From positions 62,001 to 126,000 of the forward strand of contig CBDDKB010000002.1 of the NCBI GenBank assembly GCA_965229935.1: a stretch of 64,000 nucleotides of DNA, given 5' to 3'. This stretch comes from SPJN01 sp965229935 (lineage in GTDB: Bacteria > Pseudomonadota > Alphaproteobacteria > SPJN01). The translations under genes were made by a program, and so were the position numbers. Below the pieces are notes generated by a model. It was given only the letters and a program-made list of their open reading frames with translations, had not been told where the DNA came from and did no database searches. Shown one piece after another: positions 1-9,082 of the stretch (positions are counted from its first letter, which is position 1; every line of letters begins with the position of its first letter).

Positions 1-197
1 CATCCAGCTAAGTGCGGCGGCAAAATTGTATCGTCAATTGCTTGCATCGATTGGGCCCGTTTCACATACGGGTCGTCACCTATAGACCCGCCTTCCTGTA
101 CTGCCTAAGCAATGTTTGAAAGTACAGCGTGTTAAGGGCCCAAAGCGTTTTATACCGCGGCTTATCCGGAAGCCGAGCCGCTTTTCTTGATGACGCG
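1..197. other. Left-edge stretch without a recognisable gene
   Basis: No reading frame with recognisable protein features is visible here. Two small inverted repeats are present: CGGGTC/GACCCG at 69-90 and CGGCTT/AAGCCG at 158-175. The second is followed by a short T-rich run and could be a weak terminator for a gene entering from the left. Nothing more can be supported. Confidence 0.3.
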
Positions 198-476
198 TCA
201 CGATATTCGGGGAGTTGTCGAACTTCGCGAGGTTCTAAAATTGGCAATAATTGCTACTAGGGAGACAAGGCACCAGGTGCCCTCGAGCACGAAAAATGGA
301 AGATAGGATATTAGCCAGGAGGCATAGGCGGCAAGCCCTGCGCCAATGACATTCATAGCGCTGTATGACAAAGACCGCCGCCCCAGTAGTCCAGATACGT
401 TTAGTGCAAAAGCAAGCAGTAACAATGCTACACCAGCGGTTCCAACCCAGTCCGCGAACTGGAATTGATCAAGCAT
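198..476 (-). CDS. CBU_0592-like small integral membrane protein
   Basis: This 92-residue protein has about three hydrophobic segments, near residues 8-28, 37-54 and 58-78. The pattern 'WVGTAGVALLLLAFALN...MNVIGAGLAAYASW' resembles the CBU_0592-like family of small bacterial membrane proteins, which has no assigned biochemical role. It overlaps the end of the upstream Rieske oxygenase gene by 8 bp on the same strand, so the two are probably co-transcribed and translationally coupled. The polar tail (about residues 81-92) is rich in Ser, Thr and Arg. Family membership is inferred from the hydrophobic pattern and length, and the function is unknown. Confidence 0.6.
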   Translation of the reverse strand: MLDQFQFADWVGTAGVALLLLAFALNVSGLLGRRSLSYSAMNVIGAGLAAYASWLISYLPFFVLEGTWCLVSLVAIIANFRTSRSSTTPRIS

Positions 477-1611
477 TGCCGCTCATCCGATCCAGCCACC
501 ATTGGTTTAGCTGCCAGATCGATTTTTCTAGCGGCGACAGCCGCCCTTGCTGGGTAAGGGGGGCGTTCAGGCCCTCCCAGACTTTGTCGTTTGCCTCAAT
601 GTCTTCACGATGAATGACGTTTACCAGCTCCGCATTTGCTTCGCAGGCTTCTGTAAACCCTTTTAGATCCAAATGAGCACGCGGGTGAAGCAAATGAATC
701 TTCAAAAGCATCCTGTCCGCTGCTGTTGGGAAAACCTGGTACCAGGCCACGCTAGTGCCTTGAAAGGCTAACAGGAAATGGGGGAACAACACCGTCGCGA
801 ACAGATCACGTTGTTGCCATTCTTCCAGCCCATCAATTTGCGGCAGGTCTGGTGCTGGACCGTCCTGCGCCGCGACCATGTGCAAAATGGACCATGGGCC
901 AGTATTGTCCGGTATTTTTGAATCTCTTGCGTGAAACAGTGGTTCAATCGTTTGGGCGTGTGTGGCGATGTGGTGATAGGCCTCCATAAAATTTTCTACC
1001 AACACCTTCCAGTTCCACGGACTGTCAAATTCCAGTGTTTTCACCACGACCATGTCGTCGAGCCTGAATTTCTCAAAGTAATGCGCATAGTCAGCAACCA
1101 GCGGAGCGAAAGGTGCTGCATCTTGGTCTAGATTGGCCATGATGAATCCATTCCAGAATTCAGTTCTGATCTGCGGCAGTGCGCAGCCTTTTTCTGAAAA
1201 CCCTTCTGCGCCATCCATCAGGGGCGCGCGCACCAACTGGCCCGTCGTATCGTAGCTCCAGGCATGATAGGGGCAGGTGAACAGCTTTCGTTTGCCTGCG
1301 CCCTGTGCCAGCGGCGCAGCACGATGCAGGCAAACACGAGACAGAACGCGAAACTCCCCGTCTGTGCCGTGCACAACCATCACAGGTTGGCCGAACAGGT
1401 CCAGCGACAAATACTGGCCAGGTTCAGCGACCTGATCCACGCGCGCCAACGGATGCCAGCTTTTCCGCAATATTTCTTTCTGTTCCACAGCGAAAACATC
1501 ATCGCTCAGATAGGCTTGCGGCGGCAGGGTATAGGCATTGTTCAGTGGCTGACGGGCACGCGCGATCTGTTCCGCGGTCAGGTCAGGGATGTGACTTGGT
1601 GATGTCGTCAT
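469..1611 (-). CDS. Rieske non-heme iron oxygenase, alpha subunit
   Basis: This is the catalytic alpha subunit of an aromatic-ring or quaternary-amine type oxygenase that uses a Rieske [2Fe-2S] cluster and a mononuclear iron. The Rieske ligands are visible as C94-x-H96 and C113-x2-H116. The catalytic domain begins near residue 190 and carries 'ENFMEAYHHIATH' (about 206-218), which supplies the iron histidines. The length of 380 residues fits single-component alpha subunits. No beta subunit, ferredoxin or reductase lies in the window, so the electron donor must be encoded elsewhere. A TetR regulator is divergently transcribed 113 bp away, with an ATCGATCGAT-centred dyad between them, which suggests substrate-responsive control. 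The substrate cannot be named. Confidence 0.9.
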   Translation of the reverse strand: MTTSPSHIPDLTAEQIARARQPLNNAYTLPPQAYLSDDVFAVEQKEILRKSWHPLARVDQVAEPGQYLSLDLFGQPVMVVHGTDGEFRVLSRVCLHRAAPLAQGAGKRKLFTCPYHAWSYDTTGQLVRAPLMDGAEGFSEKGCALPQIRTEFWNGFIMANLDQDAAPFAPLVADYAHYFEKFRLDDMVVVKTLEFDSPWNWKVLVENFMEAYHHIATHAQTIEPLFHARDSKIPDNTGPWSILHMVAAQDGPAPDLPQIDGLEEWQQRDLFATVLFPHFLLAFQGTSVAWYQVFPTAADRMLLKIHLLHPRAHLDLKGFTEACEANAELVNVIHREDIEANDKVWEGLNAPLTQQGRLSPLEKSIWQLNQWWLDRMSGNA

Positions 1612-1666
1612 GACTTCCTCCTGTTGCTGAACAGAAATCTAACATCGGCTGCCGTTTGTGTCAATT

Positions 1667-1690
1667 AATTTAGATCGATCGATTTAAAAT
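1667..1690. promoter_or_regulatory. Candidate TetR operator between Rieske oxygenase and regulator
   Basis: The self-complementary core ATCGATCGAT (1674-1683) is flanked by imperfectly symmetric A/T-rich arms. It lies between the divergent starts at 1611 and 1725. The position fits an operator for the adjacent TetR protein, but binding is inferred. Confidence 0.4.
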
Positions 1691-1724
1691 GGACAAGCCG
1701 CTTGAGGTCGTATAGCTTTGCCTG

Positions 1725-2435
1725 ATGACCAGCCAAGCTAAAGCCGCATCTGTGAAAAACCGTCGCCCGGTCGGTAGGCCCCGCGGTGATGGCAAGCCGC
1801 ATCTTACCCGGCAGCGTGTCTTTGAGATTTGCGCGAAACTCATTGCAGAGCATGGCTTTGCGGGCACAAGCATCCGTATGATGGCAACTGCACTGGACTC
1901 ATCGCCAGCCTCTTTGTTCAATCTTTTCGGCTCCAAGGACGGTTTGCTGAACGCGCTTATTACCCATGCCGCGCAGCTATCCTTGTCGTTCTACGATGAA
2001 TTGACGTCGCTAGACGCCGAGCCGGGGGTTCTGCTTTACAAAAGCATTTATGAAGAGGTGGTAGCGGTGACCTCAGCAGATCAGGATTTCGTAAGGCTCT
2101 TCTATCTGCCTGAGCTCCGCAAACCGGAATATGCAGCCGCACAAGCCATGCGAAAGTCGATGGTGGATCATTATTCGGGCTTGATCGAAGAATGCATCAG
2201 TCTGGGTGTATTGCAAACCGCTCATCCTGAACTTGCTGCCGAACAGGTATTCCAACTGACTGAAACCTCCATTCTGGCCCCCCGATTGCTCGAAGTGCTG
2301 TCGCCTGAGGAACAGGCAGGCGCAACCGCCGACTTCTGCTTTCGCGCTATGCAGTGCAATGAAGCGAAACTGGAAAACATTCGCCAAAAGGCATCCGGGA
2401 TCAGCTTGCACATCGCGTTTCCAGAAGGAGCATGA
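1725..2435 (+). CDS. TetR/AcrR-family transcriptional regulator
   Basis: This 236-residue regulator has an N-terminal HTH of TetR type at about residues 28-75 ('ICAKLIAEHGFAGTSIRMM...SSPASLFNLFGSKDGLLNAL') and a helical, divergent ligand-binding domain behind it. The first 25 residues are basic (KNRRPVGRPRGDGK), a common extension that contacts DNA. It is divergent from the Rieske oxygenase gene, with a palindromic core in the shared intergenic region, so it probably represses that gene and itself. The ligand is unknown. It converges on the downstream glycosyltransferase gene and shows no link to it. Confidence 0.85.
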   Translation: MTSQAKAASVKNRRPVGRPRGDGKPHLTRQRVFEICAKLIAEHGFAGTSIRMMATALDSSPASLFNLFGSKDGLLNALITHAAQLSLSFYDELTSLDAEPGVLLYKSIYEEVVAVTSADQDFVRLFYLPELRKPEYAAAQAMRKSMVDHYSGLIEECISLGVLQTAHPELAAEQVFQLTETSILAPRLLEVLSPEEQAGATADFCFRAMQCNEAKLENIRQKASGISLHIAFPEGA

Positions 2436-2514
2436 ATTAGGAACTGGCGCACCCCACTTCTGTCTAACTGTCTGATGTCAGCACTAAAAAAAACTGAGGC
2501 GCTTTTATCTCCGT

Positions 2515-4428
2515 TTATGCGGGGCAGGGGTGATTTAGATCAGGCTTATCAGCTGTTTTAGGCTTGCTGCCAGCGAGGGTCTGGGCGACTTCAGGTTGGG
2601 GCGCCTGAAAGGTCAATGTCAGAACTGAGGCGAGCGTGAAGTAGCCCCGCAATATGCGAAACACCAAGTAAAGTGGAATGAATGGCAGGGCGTCTATCCG
2701 ACGCCACAACAATGACACGGCAATCGACATGCAAAGCGGCATGCCGAACATAACTGCCAGTATGGGGCCAATATTCAGATTGGTGTAGAGCGGCCCGAAC
2801 AAAAGATAAACCAACAGGGCAAACAACATCAGCGGTGCTAACATGGCGCGGCGCGCTGCATTCACCAACATAAAGGGCAAGACCACAGACCCGGTGACGA
2901 GCCGTGGGTTAAACAGGGATGTGCGATTGTGGGCGGTGATGTGATACAGGCTGCGGAACCAGCGCAGCCTTTGTTCGCGCAGATGGGCATATGTGTCAGG
3001 TACTTCAGAATAATATTTGGCCCGCGGATCGACAATAACGTCATAGCCCAAATTGGAAATGCGCAGGACAAGATCAGTATCCTCGCCATTCATGCCTTCT
3101 GTTGTGCCGCCAGCTTCATTTACGGCGCTATGGCGGTAAACGGCAAACATGCCGGGCACCCCCAATACGCCGCCAAATCCACCAAGGGCGATCTGATAAA
3201 AGCCATGGCGTAGCAATATTTCGATCAAGCGGATCCGATTTAGTACGCCGGTTCTCTTCGCGGGCAGGGGCAGCCCGCCAACCGCGCCGACAGTGGGGCG
3301 TGCAAAGTGATTGAGCGCAATATGAAGGCAGTTGTCACCGATTTCTGTATCTGCGTCGATGCGGACGACAAATTCCTCGGTGATTTGATCCAATCCATAG
3401 TTGAGAGCGACGGCCTTGCCTGGTGTGCCGCAATAAAATACATCACCCGTTATGTTAGAGGCCTTGGTTAGCGCCTCATGCGCTACCTCCGCAGTTTTAT
3501 CGCGGGAACAATTGTCAATGATATAGAGTTTTACTTTGCCGTCATAGGTTTGGGCGGCGTGATCCACGCTGGCAATGCAATGTGCGATGCCATGTGCCTC
3601 GTTATGGGCAGGAACCAAGATTGCAATATCGGGGCTGAAATCTTGACGGCCTGACCAAATGGTTTTGCTAAGACCGATGGTCGCCATAAAAAAGCCGAAC
3701 GCCTGTTGAACAAGGAACACCCCCGGCCCAAGACCACCCAGCAAAGCGATGCTGCGCATATAGGTGACTGTGTATTCCAATTTCCATGCCAGCCATATGG
3801 CCATCGTAAAGCCAAAAACAAAGGCAGCCCCCAGGATCAAATAGTTGAAGGTCGGAAACTGTCTTGTGATTGGCGATGTGCTTTGTTTAGGCAGATAGGC
3901 ATTTGACATTATTGTGTGAGGGAATACGGCCAATGCCCCAACGCCTGCAAATAATTGTTGCAGAAAGATGGGTACAATGATGCGTTGTTCTGCCCAAATC
4001 AGGTAAACGATCCCATCAATTGTCAGCCAAAGAAGCACACATTTCCCGCAAAGCGAAACGGCCAGCCAAAACTTCATGCGGATGGGCGCATAGGCAAACA
4101 GGGCAAATGTCAGGAAAAAGGAAATAAAGAAAAGCCGGATCGGAAGCACGGCAAAATGGGGGCCGGGGTTGTAGAAGATCAAGTCCAGAAACATGTCCGG
4201 CATCCAATAGGCCTTGAGCATTAGGTGCGTGCCCAACACAATTGTTGACATGCCAAAGAAAAATAGAAGAAACCCATTCGCCACTGCTGACGGACGTTGC
4301 ACGGAATAGCCTTTTGGGGCGCTGTCAATTGACCGGAAATGTTCTGCAATCCCGCCAAGTGTCTTGGTGCCCGCTTCGATCACGCGGTTTTGTTTGGGCT
4401 TGTTGCCCTTTTCTCCGAACTTGGTCAT
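2515..4428 (-). CDS. Membrane processive glycosyltransferase, family 2 (BcsA/PgaC-like)
   Basis: A 637-residue inner-membrane polysaccharide synthase-like enzyme. About six hydrophobic segments occupy residues 50-250. They are followed by a cytosolic GT2 domain (about 265-495) and three to four further membrane segments (about 510-605). The processive GT signature is complete: 'PAHNE' near 274, D306 in 'IIDNCSRD', the DxD-type 'DAD' at 358-360, the catalytic 'GED' at 448-450 and 'QRLRW' at 486-490. No PilZ domain is visible, so direct c-di-GMP control as in BcsA is not supported. It is transcribed away from the barrel-like protein, sqdB and BcsB-like genes through a shared promoter region. 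This suggests it polymerises and exports the glycan that those genes modify or guide. The sugar donor is not determined by sequence. Confidence 0.88.
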   Translation of the reverse strand: MTKFGEKGNKPKQNRVIEAGTKTLGGIAEHFRSIDSAPKGYSVQRPSAVANGFLLFFFGMSTIVLGTHLMLKAYWMPDMFLDLIFYNPGPHFAVLPIRLFFISFFLTFALFAYAPIRMKFWLAVSLCGKCVLLWLTIDGIVYLIWAEQRIIVPIFLQQLFAGVGALAVFPHTIMSNAYLPKQSTSPITRQFPTFNYLILGAAFVFGFTMAIWLAWKLEYTVTYMRSIALLGGLGPGVFLVQQAFGFFMATIGLSKTIWSGRQDFSPDIAILVPAHNEAHGIAHCIASVDHAAQTYDGKVKLYIIDNCSRDKTAEVAHEALTKASNITGDVFYCGTPGKAVALNYGLDQITEEFVVRIDADTEIGDNCLHIALNHFARPTVGAVGGLPLPAKRTGVLNRIRLIEILLRHGFYQIALGGFGGVLGVPGMFAVYRHSAVNEAGGTTEGMNGEDTDLVLRISNLGYDVIVDPRAKYYSEVPDTYAHLREQRLRWFRSLYHITAHNRTSLFNPRLVTGSVVLPFMLVNAARRAMLAPLMLFALLVYLLFGPLYTNLNIGPILAVMFGMPLCMSIAVSLLWRRIDALPFIPLYLVFRILRGYFTLASVLTLTFQAPQPEVAQTLAGSKPKTADKPDLNHPCPA

Positions 4429-4606
4429 TGCGATCTTTTTGTGTTGGCGGTTTGTGCCTCTCTTAGTTTGAGTAGTGGGAGGCTTATGTTTAATATGGTG
4501 CTAATTTGTGCACTATCTTCGGTAAATTTTTTCTTAATGAACTGCTGATAAATGGCCAAGTCTGATAGGCGTCGGCGCAAGTGTTGATTGATAATTGGAA
4601 CCAGAT
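4429..4606. promoter_or_regulatory. Divergent promoter region of the glycan locus
   Basis: This AT-rich stretch of about 180 bp separates the divergent GT2 gene from the barrel-like protein gene and must hold promoters for both. No confident -35/-10 pair or operator could be assigned by eye. Confidence 0.35.
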
Positions 4607-5590
4607 GTGAATAAGCACTATTTTAAGACGATACGGCCAGGGACGAGGAAACGGTCGGGCCGCTTTGTCTTGTCTCGCGCGCTTCCCCTCGGGGTCTTTT
4701 TCTTTGTGGCGGCGATAGGTTCTGCCACAGCGGCGGATAGGGTTGAGCTGACCTCAGACAATCGGGTGGCGAGAGGGCTGTCATTGTCTGAGGCTGATCA
4801 GAATAACCCGGTGCAAAAGCTTGATTTTGAGGATTATTTCCAAACGGATAATTGGGGCCGATACAAAAGTGTACGGTCGCCAACACAGGGGCATGAGCTT
4901 GCGTTGCAATTGATTGCGCAGGATTATTTCAGCAGGTCTGATCTGTCCAATTACACAATCATGCCACGGTTTGAATATTGGCAATATGTGACTGACAAGA
5001 CGCGCTTGCGCGCGCGGGGGGATTTTGCCCATCGAGTGCGCGATGGCGAACGGTATTTCAAAAGACTGCGCGGACAACTTCAACTGCGCCATAGGCCGGG
5101 CGATGATCGCCAGTTGTTCGCAACGGCTGAGGTCAGCCGCACTGATTACAATGAGGCGGTGTTAAGGGGTTTTGATCAAATGCGCTACCGACTTGAGGGA
5201 GAGCATAGGTGGCCTATTGATGGCTATCGGTCATTCCTTTCTGCAGGGTTTTCCAGCGAATGGACAGATGCAGATGTGGCGCGGTTCAGTTCCGTCCGTT
5301 ATGGCCCTTCTGTTCGCCTTGAAAAATGGGTGCGCGATAATCTGCGCGTCAGGCTTGATGCTGAATATAGGGTGCAGCGATTTGATGACGCTTTCTCTGC
5401 CGCAGAACCTAGAAAGCGCAAAGACAAACGCACAGACCTGTCGTTTGAGATATATCGGGAAATGTCATGGGATGGCGGGTTTTTTGGTGGTGCCGGATGG
5501 ATCGATAATCAGTCCAATATTTCCATACGCGACACTGATGGCTTCACAGCCTTATTTGGCGTTAAATTTCGCTATCGCACTGACCACTAA
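4607..5590 (+). CDS. Putative outer-membrane beta-barrel protein of the glycan locus
   Basis: About 327 residues. A basic N-terminus and hydrophobic stretch ('ALPLGVFFFVAAIGSATA') ending at an AxA-like site indicate export. The rest alternates polar and aromatic residues with many Arg/Asp turns ('RFEYWQYV', 'RLRARGDFAHRV', 'RYRLEGEHRW', 'VRLDAEYRVQRF') and ends in an aromatic-rich strand ('FRYRTDH'). This looks like a 12-16-strand outer-membrane barrel. No ATG is available near the front. GTG at 4607 or TTG at 4595 could serve as start. By position it may play the export-pore role of BcsC/PgaA barrels, without their TPR part. It was not recognised as a named family. Confidence 0.55.
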   Translation: MNKHYFKTIRPGTRKRSGRFVLSRALPLGVFFFVAAIGSATAADRVELTSDNRVARGLSLSEADQNNPVQKLDFEDYFQTDNWGRYKSVRSPTQGHELALQLIAQDYFSRSDLSNYTIMPRFEYWQYVTDKTRLRARGDFAHRVRDGERYFKRLRGQLQLRHRPGDDRQLFATAEVSRTDYNEAVLRGFDQMRYRLEGEHRWPIDGYRSFLSAGFSSEWTDADVARFSSVRYGPSVRLEKWVRDNLRVRLDAEYRVQRFDDAFSAAEPRKRKDKRTDLSFEIYREMSWDGGFFGGAGWIDNQSNISIRDTDGFTALFGVKFRYRTDH

Positions 5591-5779
5591 GGCTCATGAC
5601 GACAAGTTGTAGCAAAGCAACCTTGTCGGTGTTTACCTTCGATTAACCCACATTGTGGATTATGTCCCTGTCATTTTTTGTTTGGCGGGGCATCACCTGA
5701 TTGACCTGCCAGTTACTTGTCGCCGCCTTTCGATGGTTTTGTCCGAAGTCCGGCGCGGCACTTTTTAGGGGTAAGTCAG

Positions 5780-6997
5780 ATGAAGGTAATGGTTCTTGGC
5801 GGTGATGGATTTTGTGGCTGGCCCTCGGCTTTGCATCTCTCCGCATCCGGGCATGATGTCCTGATTGTTGATAATCTTGCGCGTCGTAAAATGGATGTAG
5901 AGCTGGAAGTAAACTCGCTGACGCCCATTAAATCATTGGGTGAGCGGTTGCAGGCCTGGCATGAGGTTTCTGGCAAGGTGATTGATGTCGCGCATTTTGA
6001 TGTTGCGCGCGATCCAGAAATTTTGCTGCAGACAATTGTTGATTTTCGCCCTGACACGATCGTTCATTTTGCTGAACAGAGAGCGGCGCCTTATTCCATG
6101 AAGTCCGCTTGGCACAAACGCTACACCGTCAACAATAATGTCAACGCAACCCACAATCTAATGGCAGCGATCGTGGAAAGTGATTTGGACATTCATGTTG
6201 TTCATCTGGGGACCATGGGCGTTTATGGCTATAATGATGCAGGGCTTGAAATCCCTGAAGGCTATTTGCCCGTGCAATATCAGAATGATGATGGCCAATT
6301 GATCGAACAGGAGATTTTGTACCCGACCAATCCGGGCAGTGTCTATCACATGACAAAATCGTTGGATCAGCTTGTCTTTCAGTTTTATGCCAAGAATGAC
6401 AATCTGCGGATCACCGACCTTCATCAGGGGATTGTGTGGGGCACGCAAACATCTGAAACCGCAATGGATGATCGTCTGATCAATCGGTTTGACTATGACG
6501 GTGATTTTGGCACGGTTCTAAACCGTTTTTTGATGCAGGCAATGGTCGGTTATCCGCTAACCGTGCATGGCACAGGCGGGCAAACGCGCGCCTTTATCCA
6601 TATTCAGGATACGGTGCGCTGTATTCGTTTGGCTGTGGAATCTTCCCCCAAGGCCGGGGCGCGGGTTCGGATTATGAACCAGGTTACCGAAACCCATCGC
6701 GTGCGCGATCTTGCCAAGATGATCTCTGCCAAAACAGGCGCCGCCATATCCTATGTCAATAACCCGCGGATTGAGCCGGTGGAAAATGATCTTGTGGTGA
6801 ATAACCAATCATTGATCAGCCTTGGCCTTAATCCCATTACCTTGGATGAGGGATTGTGTGACGAAGCGATGCTGATCGCAAAACGCTATGCCGACAGATG
6901 TGATCGCGGCAAAATTCCTTGTGCGTCATACTGGGCCCATAATGGGCACGGCGATGACGCCCCTGCTGCTGCAGCTTTGCGCATTGCTGCTGAATAA
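5780..6997 (+). CDS. sqdB: UDP-sulfoquinovose synthase (SqdB/SQD1 family)
   Basis: This short-chain dehydrogenase-fold enzyme makes UDP-sulfoquinovose from UDP-glucose, sulfite and NAD+. The N-terminus has the SQD1-specific glycine motif 'GGDGFCGW' (residues 7-14). Next come 'DNLARR' and 'NSLTPI', both characteristic of the family. The catalytic Thr145 lies in 'HLGTMGVYG', and 'YHMTK' (Y189, K193) matches the SQD1 'YHxxK' active site. The length of 405 residues is typical. ATG 5780 was chosen over an upstream frame opening at 5717 because the Rossmann motif starts there and AGGGG precedes it. It lies between the barrel-like and BcsB-like genes rather than with a sulfolipid glycosyltransferase. 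The product may therefore feed an exported glycan instead of, or as well as, sulfolipid. Confidence 0.92.
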   Translation: MKVMVLGGDGFCGWPSALHLSASGHDVLIVDNLARRKMDVELEVNSLTPIKSLGERLQAWHEVSGKVIDVAHFDVARDPEILLQTIVDFRPDTIVHFAEQRAAPYSMKSAWHKRYTVNNNVNATHNLMAAIVESDLDIHVVHLGTMGVYGYNDAGLEIPEGYLPVQYQNDDGQLIEQEILYPTNPGSVYHMTKSLDQLVFQFYAKNDNLRITDLHQGIVWGTQTSETAMDDRLINRFDYDGDFGTVLNRFLMQAMVGYPLTVHGTGGQTRAFIHIQDTVRCIRLAVESSPKAGARVRIMNQVTETHRVRDLAKMISAKTGAAISYVNNPRIEPVENDLVVNNQSLISLGLNPITLDEGLCDEAMLIAKRYADRCDRGKIPCASYWAHNGHGDDAPAAAALRIAAE

Positions 6998-7032
6998 GTT
7001 TCGGGCACCAAGAAAAACGGAAGACAAAACGC

Positions 7033-9036
7033 ATGAGCCGCCCTTCGAAATGGATTGTCATTGCCAGCCTCTTTGCAGGCCTTGGCATTTGTATGATCGT
7101 TTCCCTGTTCGCATTTGGTGTCGTCGAAGAAAAACCGCGATTTGTTGCGACGACTATGCATCAGATCCGGGCATGGTCTGCGTTTCTACAGCCGACAAGC
7201 ACTGTGGCATCCAAAGATCCTTTAAAGTTCGATGTCAATATGTTGGACATTGATCATGGTCAGGGCATATGGCTTTCGGGTTTTCCATCTTATGGCTCTA
7301 TCGAGATACCTTTGCCGCGCGATTCAACCTTGCAGGATTTGACCCTTAACCTTGTGGGTGAAAAGGATGTGTCAGACGATGTGGTCGCGGCCTTGCGCGT
7401 TTTTGTGAATGGGCAACGGGTCATGGACCGCTTGTTAGCGCCCGGTCAAGGGACGCTGCAATATGAGTTTATTGTGCCTGAGGAGATGCGTCAGGCCAGC
7501 AAGCTGTCTGTGTCGATGCAGCTTCACGGCGATATCTCAGAACATGTCTGTCACAATGAACGATCGTCAGGCGCTGTCTTTACGATTCTGCCGCAAACCG
7601 GGGTGAAGGGCGGTTTGAACAGCCCGATCTTTTCCGTTCGAGATGTTGTTGCCGCCCTGCCGACGCGTGTTGATATCGCCTTGCCGGCAGAGCTTGACGA
7701 TAGTGCCCTTGTAGAAACCGCCTTCCAGCTTGGTCTGCGTTTTGCACAAAATGGGTATGAGGTAAATTATACAAGGCTGGCTGATATCCCGACAGAGATT
7801 GAGCGGGGGCGTCGCCCCATTCTAGTTGCACCTGTTGAGGATTTGTTGGCGGCCAAATTCGCTCCTGCGTTTGATGAGGGTATTGCTGGCTTTGATGCTG
7901 CGGTCAGCGTGTGGCGCCGTAACGGTATCAGTGTTCTTGCTGTCACAAGATTTGATAGGGTTGCTGCCAGCCGTTTTTTGGCTAGTGCAATAACGCCATT
8001 GGCGGCTCAATCCTCCATCGCGCCACAACGGGTGAGGCTGCGGTCATCGCTTGATGGCATAAGGGCGCGGGGGCAGGGACGCCGTGTGCCGCTGGCAGCG
8101 CTGGGTGTTGATACACAAATCGCCCGCGTTAGCGAGAAAAAGAGCTGGCGTATCGCCTATAATTTGGCGGATATGCCAGATGGCCGCGTGCCATCAGCGG
8201 TTAACCTTAACCTGCAATTGCCTGCCGGGCCTGATAAGGTGACCTACACTCTGCACGCAGACCTAAATGGTGTGATGATTGGCAGTCGTGCGCTTCGCGC
8301 TGATGGGTCTAATGAGGTGGTTATTCCGTTGCCGACCCATGCTCATGAGGTCAGCAACAATTTGACGGTAAGTCTGCAACGGCAGGCGCATGATGGGGGC
8401 TGCGCCGTGTCGCAGCAAAAATATCCAGTGCAGCTATTACAAAGTTCAGCCCTGCTATTTGATCGGCAAGGCTTAAACTTTCCTGCGGGGTTTGTCGATA
8501 TGCCGCGCCTGTTGCATGACGGGGTGGAGGTGCGCATCCCCCTTGGTGGATTTGCTGCCCGTACCCGTGAAGCGTTGAATATTTTAACGCCGATTTTAGC
8601 TGCATTCTTACCCTTTGGGGTGGAGCCTGACTTGCATTGGAGTGATACAGCAACGGCAGAGAATGAAATCCCAGACAGGCCTTTTGTTGCATTGTGGCAT
8701 GTGCCGCCGGGAACCAGCAGTCGTGTCACACAGATAGAACAGCGATTGATCGGCGATGCTATTCAAGACCCGACGCTTGCCCTTGATAAGGTGGACAATG
8801 TGACGACAATTCAAAAGGTCGCCGCTATGCGCCCTGATCCTGATAGGCCGGGCCGCATGTTGGTTGCGCCGGGGTTGGTTGTGCAATCAGTGGGTGACGC
8901 GCCTTCGCCAGCTGGAGTTTCCTATGCGCATCATGATGCCTTGGCAATCTTTGATGATGGCGAGGCGTTGGCGATCGACCCGTCAGGATTGGTGCAAAGG
9001 GCAGCGCGTGTCCGCGCCTTTGCCGGGAACGAGTAA
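7033..9036 (+). CDS. BcsB-like periplasmic cellulose-synthase-type subunit
   Basis: A 667-residue protein with one N-terminal membrane anchor (about residues 7-30) and a large periplasmic part. The jelly-roll/carbohydrate-binding style segments recur twice: 'IEIPLPRDSTLQDLTLNL...LRVFVNGQRV' early and 'VNLNLQLPAGPDKVTYTLHADLNG' near 390-430. This matches the repeated CBD-flavodoxin-like architecture of BcsB. Canonical BcsB keeps a C-terminal transmembrane anchor that activates BcsA. None is visible here, the chain ending in 'VRAFAGNE', so coupling to the synthase would differ. It starts 35 bp after sqdB and is probably in the same operon. Its likely role is to guide a nascent polysaccharide across the periplasm. 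Confidence 0.75.
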   Translation: MSRPSKWIVIASLFAGLGICMIVSLFAFGVVEEKPRFVATTMHQIRAWSAFLQPTSTVASKDPLKFDVNMLDIDHGQGIWLSGFPSYGSIEIPLPRDSTLQDLTLNLVGEKDVSDDVVAALRVFVNGQRVMDRLLAPGQGTLQYEFIVPEEMRQASKLSVSMQLHGDISEHVCHNERSSGAVFTILPQTGVKGGLNSPIFSVRDVVAALPTRVDIALPAELDDSALVETAFQLGLRFAQNGYEVNYTRLADIPTEIERGRRPILVAPVEDLLAAKFAPAFDEGIAGFDAAVSVWRRNGISVLAVTRFDRVAASRFLASAITPLAAQSSIAPQRVRLRSSLDGIRARGQGRRVPLAALGVDTQIARVSEKKSWRIAYNLADMPDGRVPSAVNLNLQLPAGPDKVTYTLHADLNGVMIGSRALRADGSNEVVIPLPTHAHEVSNNLTVSLQRQAHDGGCAVSQQKYPVQLLQSSALLFDRQGLNFPAGFVDMPRLLHDGVEVRIPLGGFAARTREALNILTPILAAFLPFGVEPDLHWSDTATAENEIPDRPFVALWHVPPGTSSRVTQIEQRLIGDAIQDPTLALDKVDNVTTIQKVAAMRPDPDRPGRMLVAPGLVVQSVGDAPSPAGVSYAHHDALAIFDDGEALAIDPSGLVQRAARVRAFAGNE

Positions 9037-9082
9037 CGCCCCATATGCAAAAAAGGTCCGGTCTTGCTGACCAGATCGTTGG

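Noticed and set aside
5780..6997. Ordinary sulfolipid gene
   Set aside because: Not excluded, but the usual sqdD/sqdC/sqdX neighbours are absent, and the gene is embedded in a glycan synthase-like locus.
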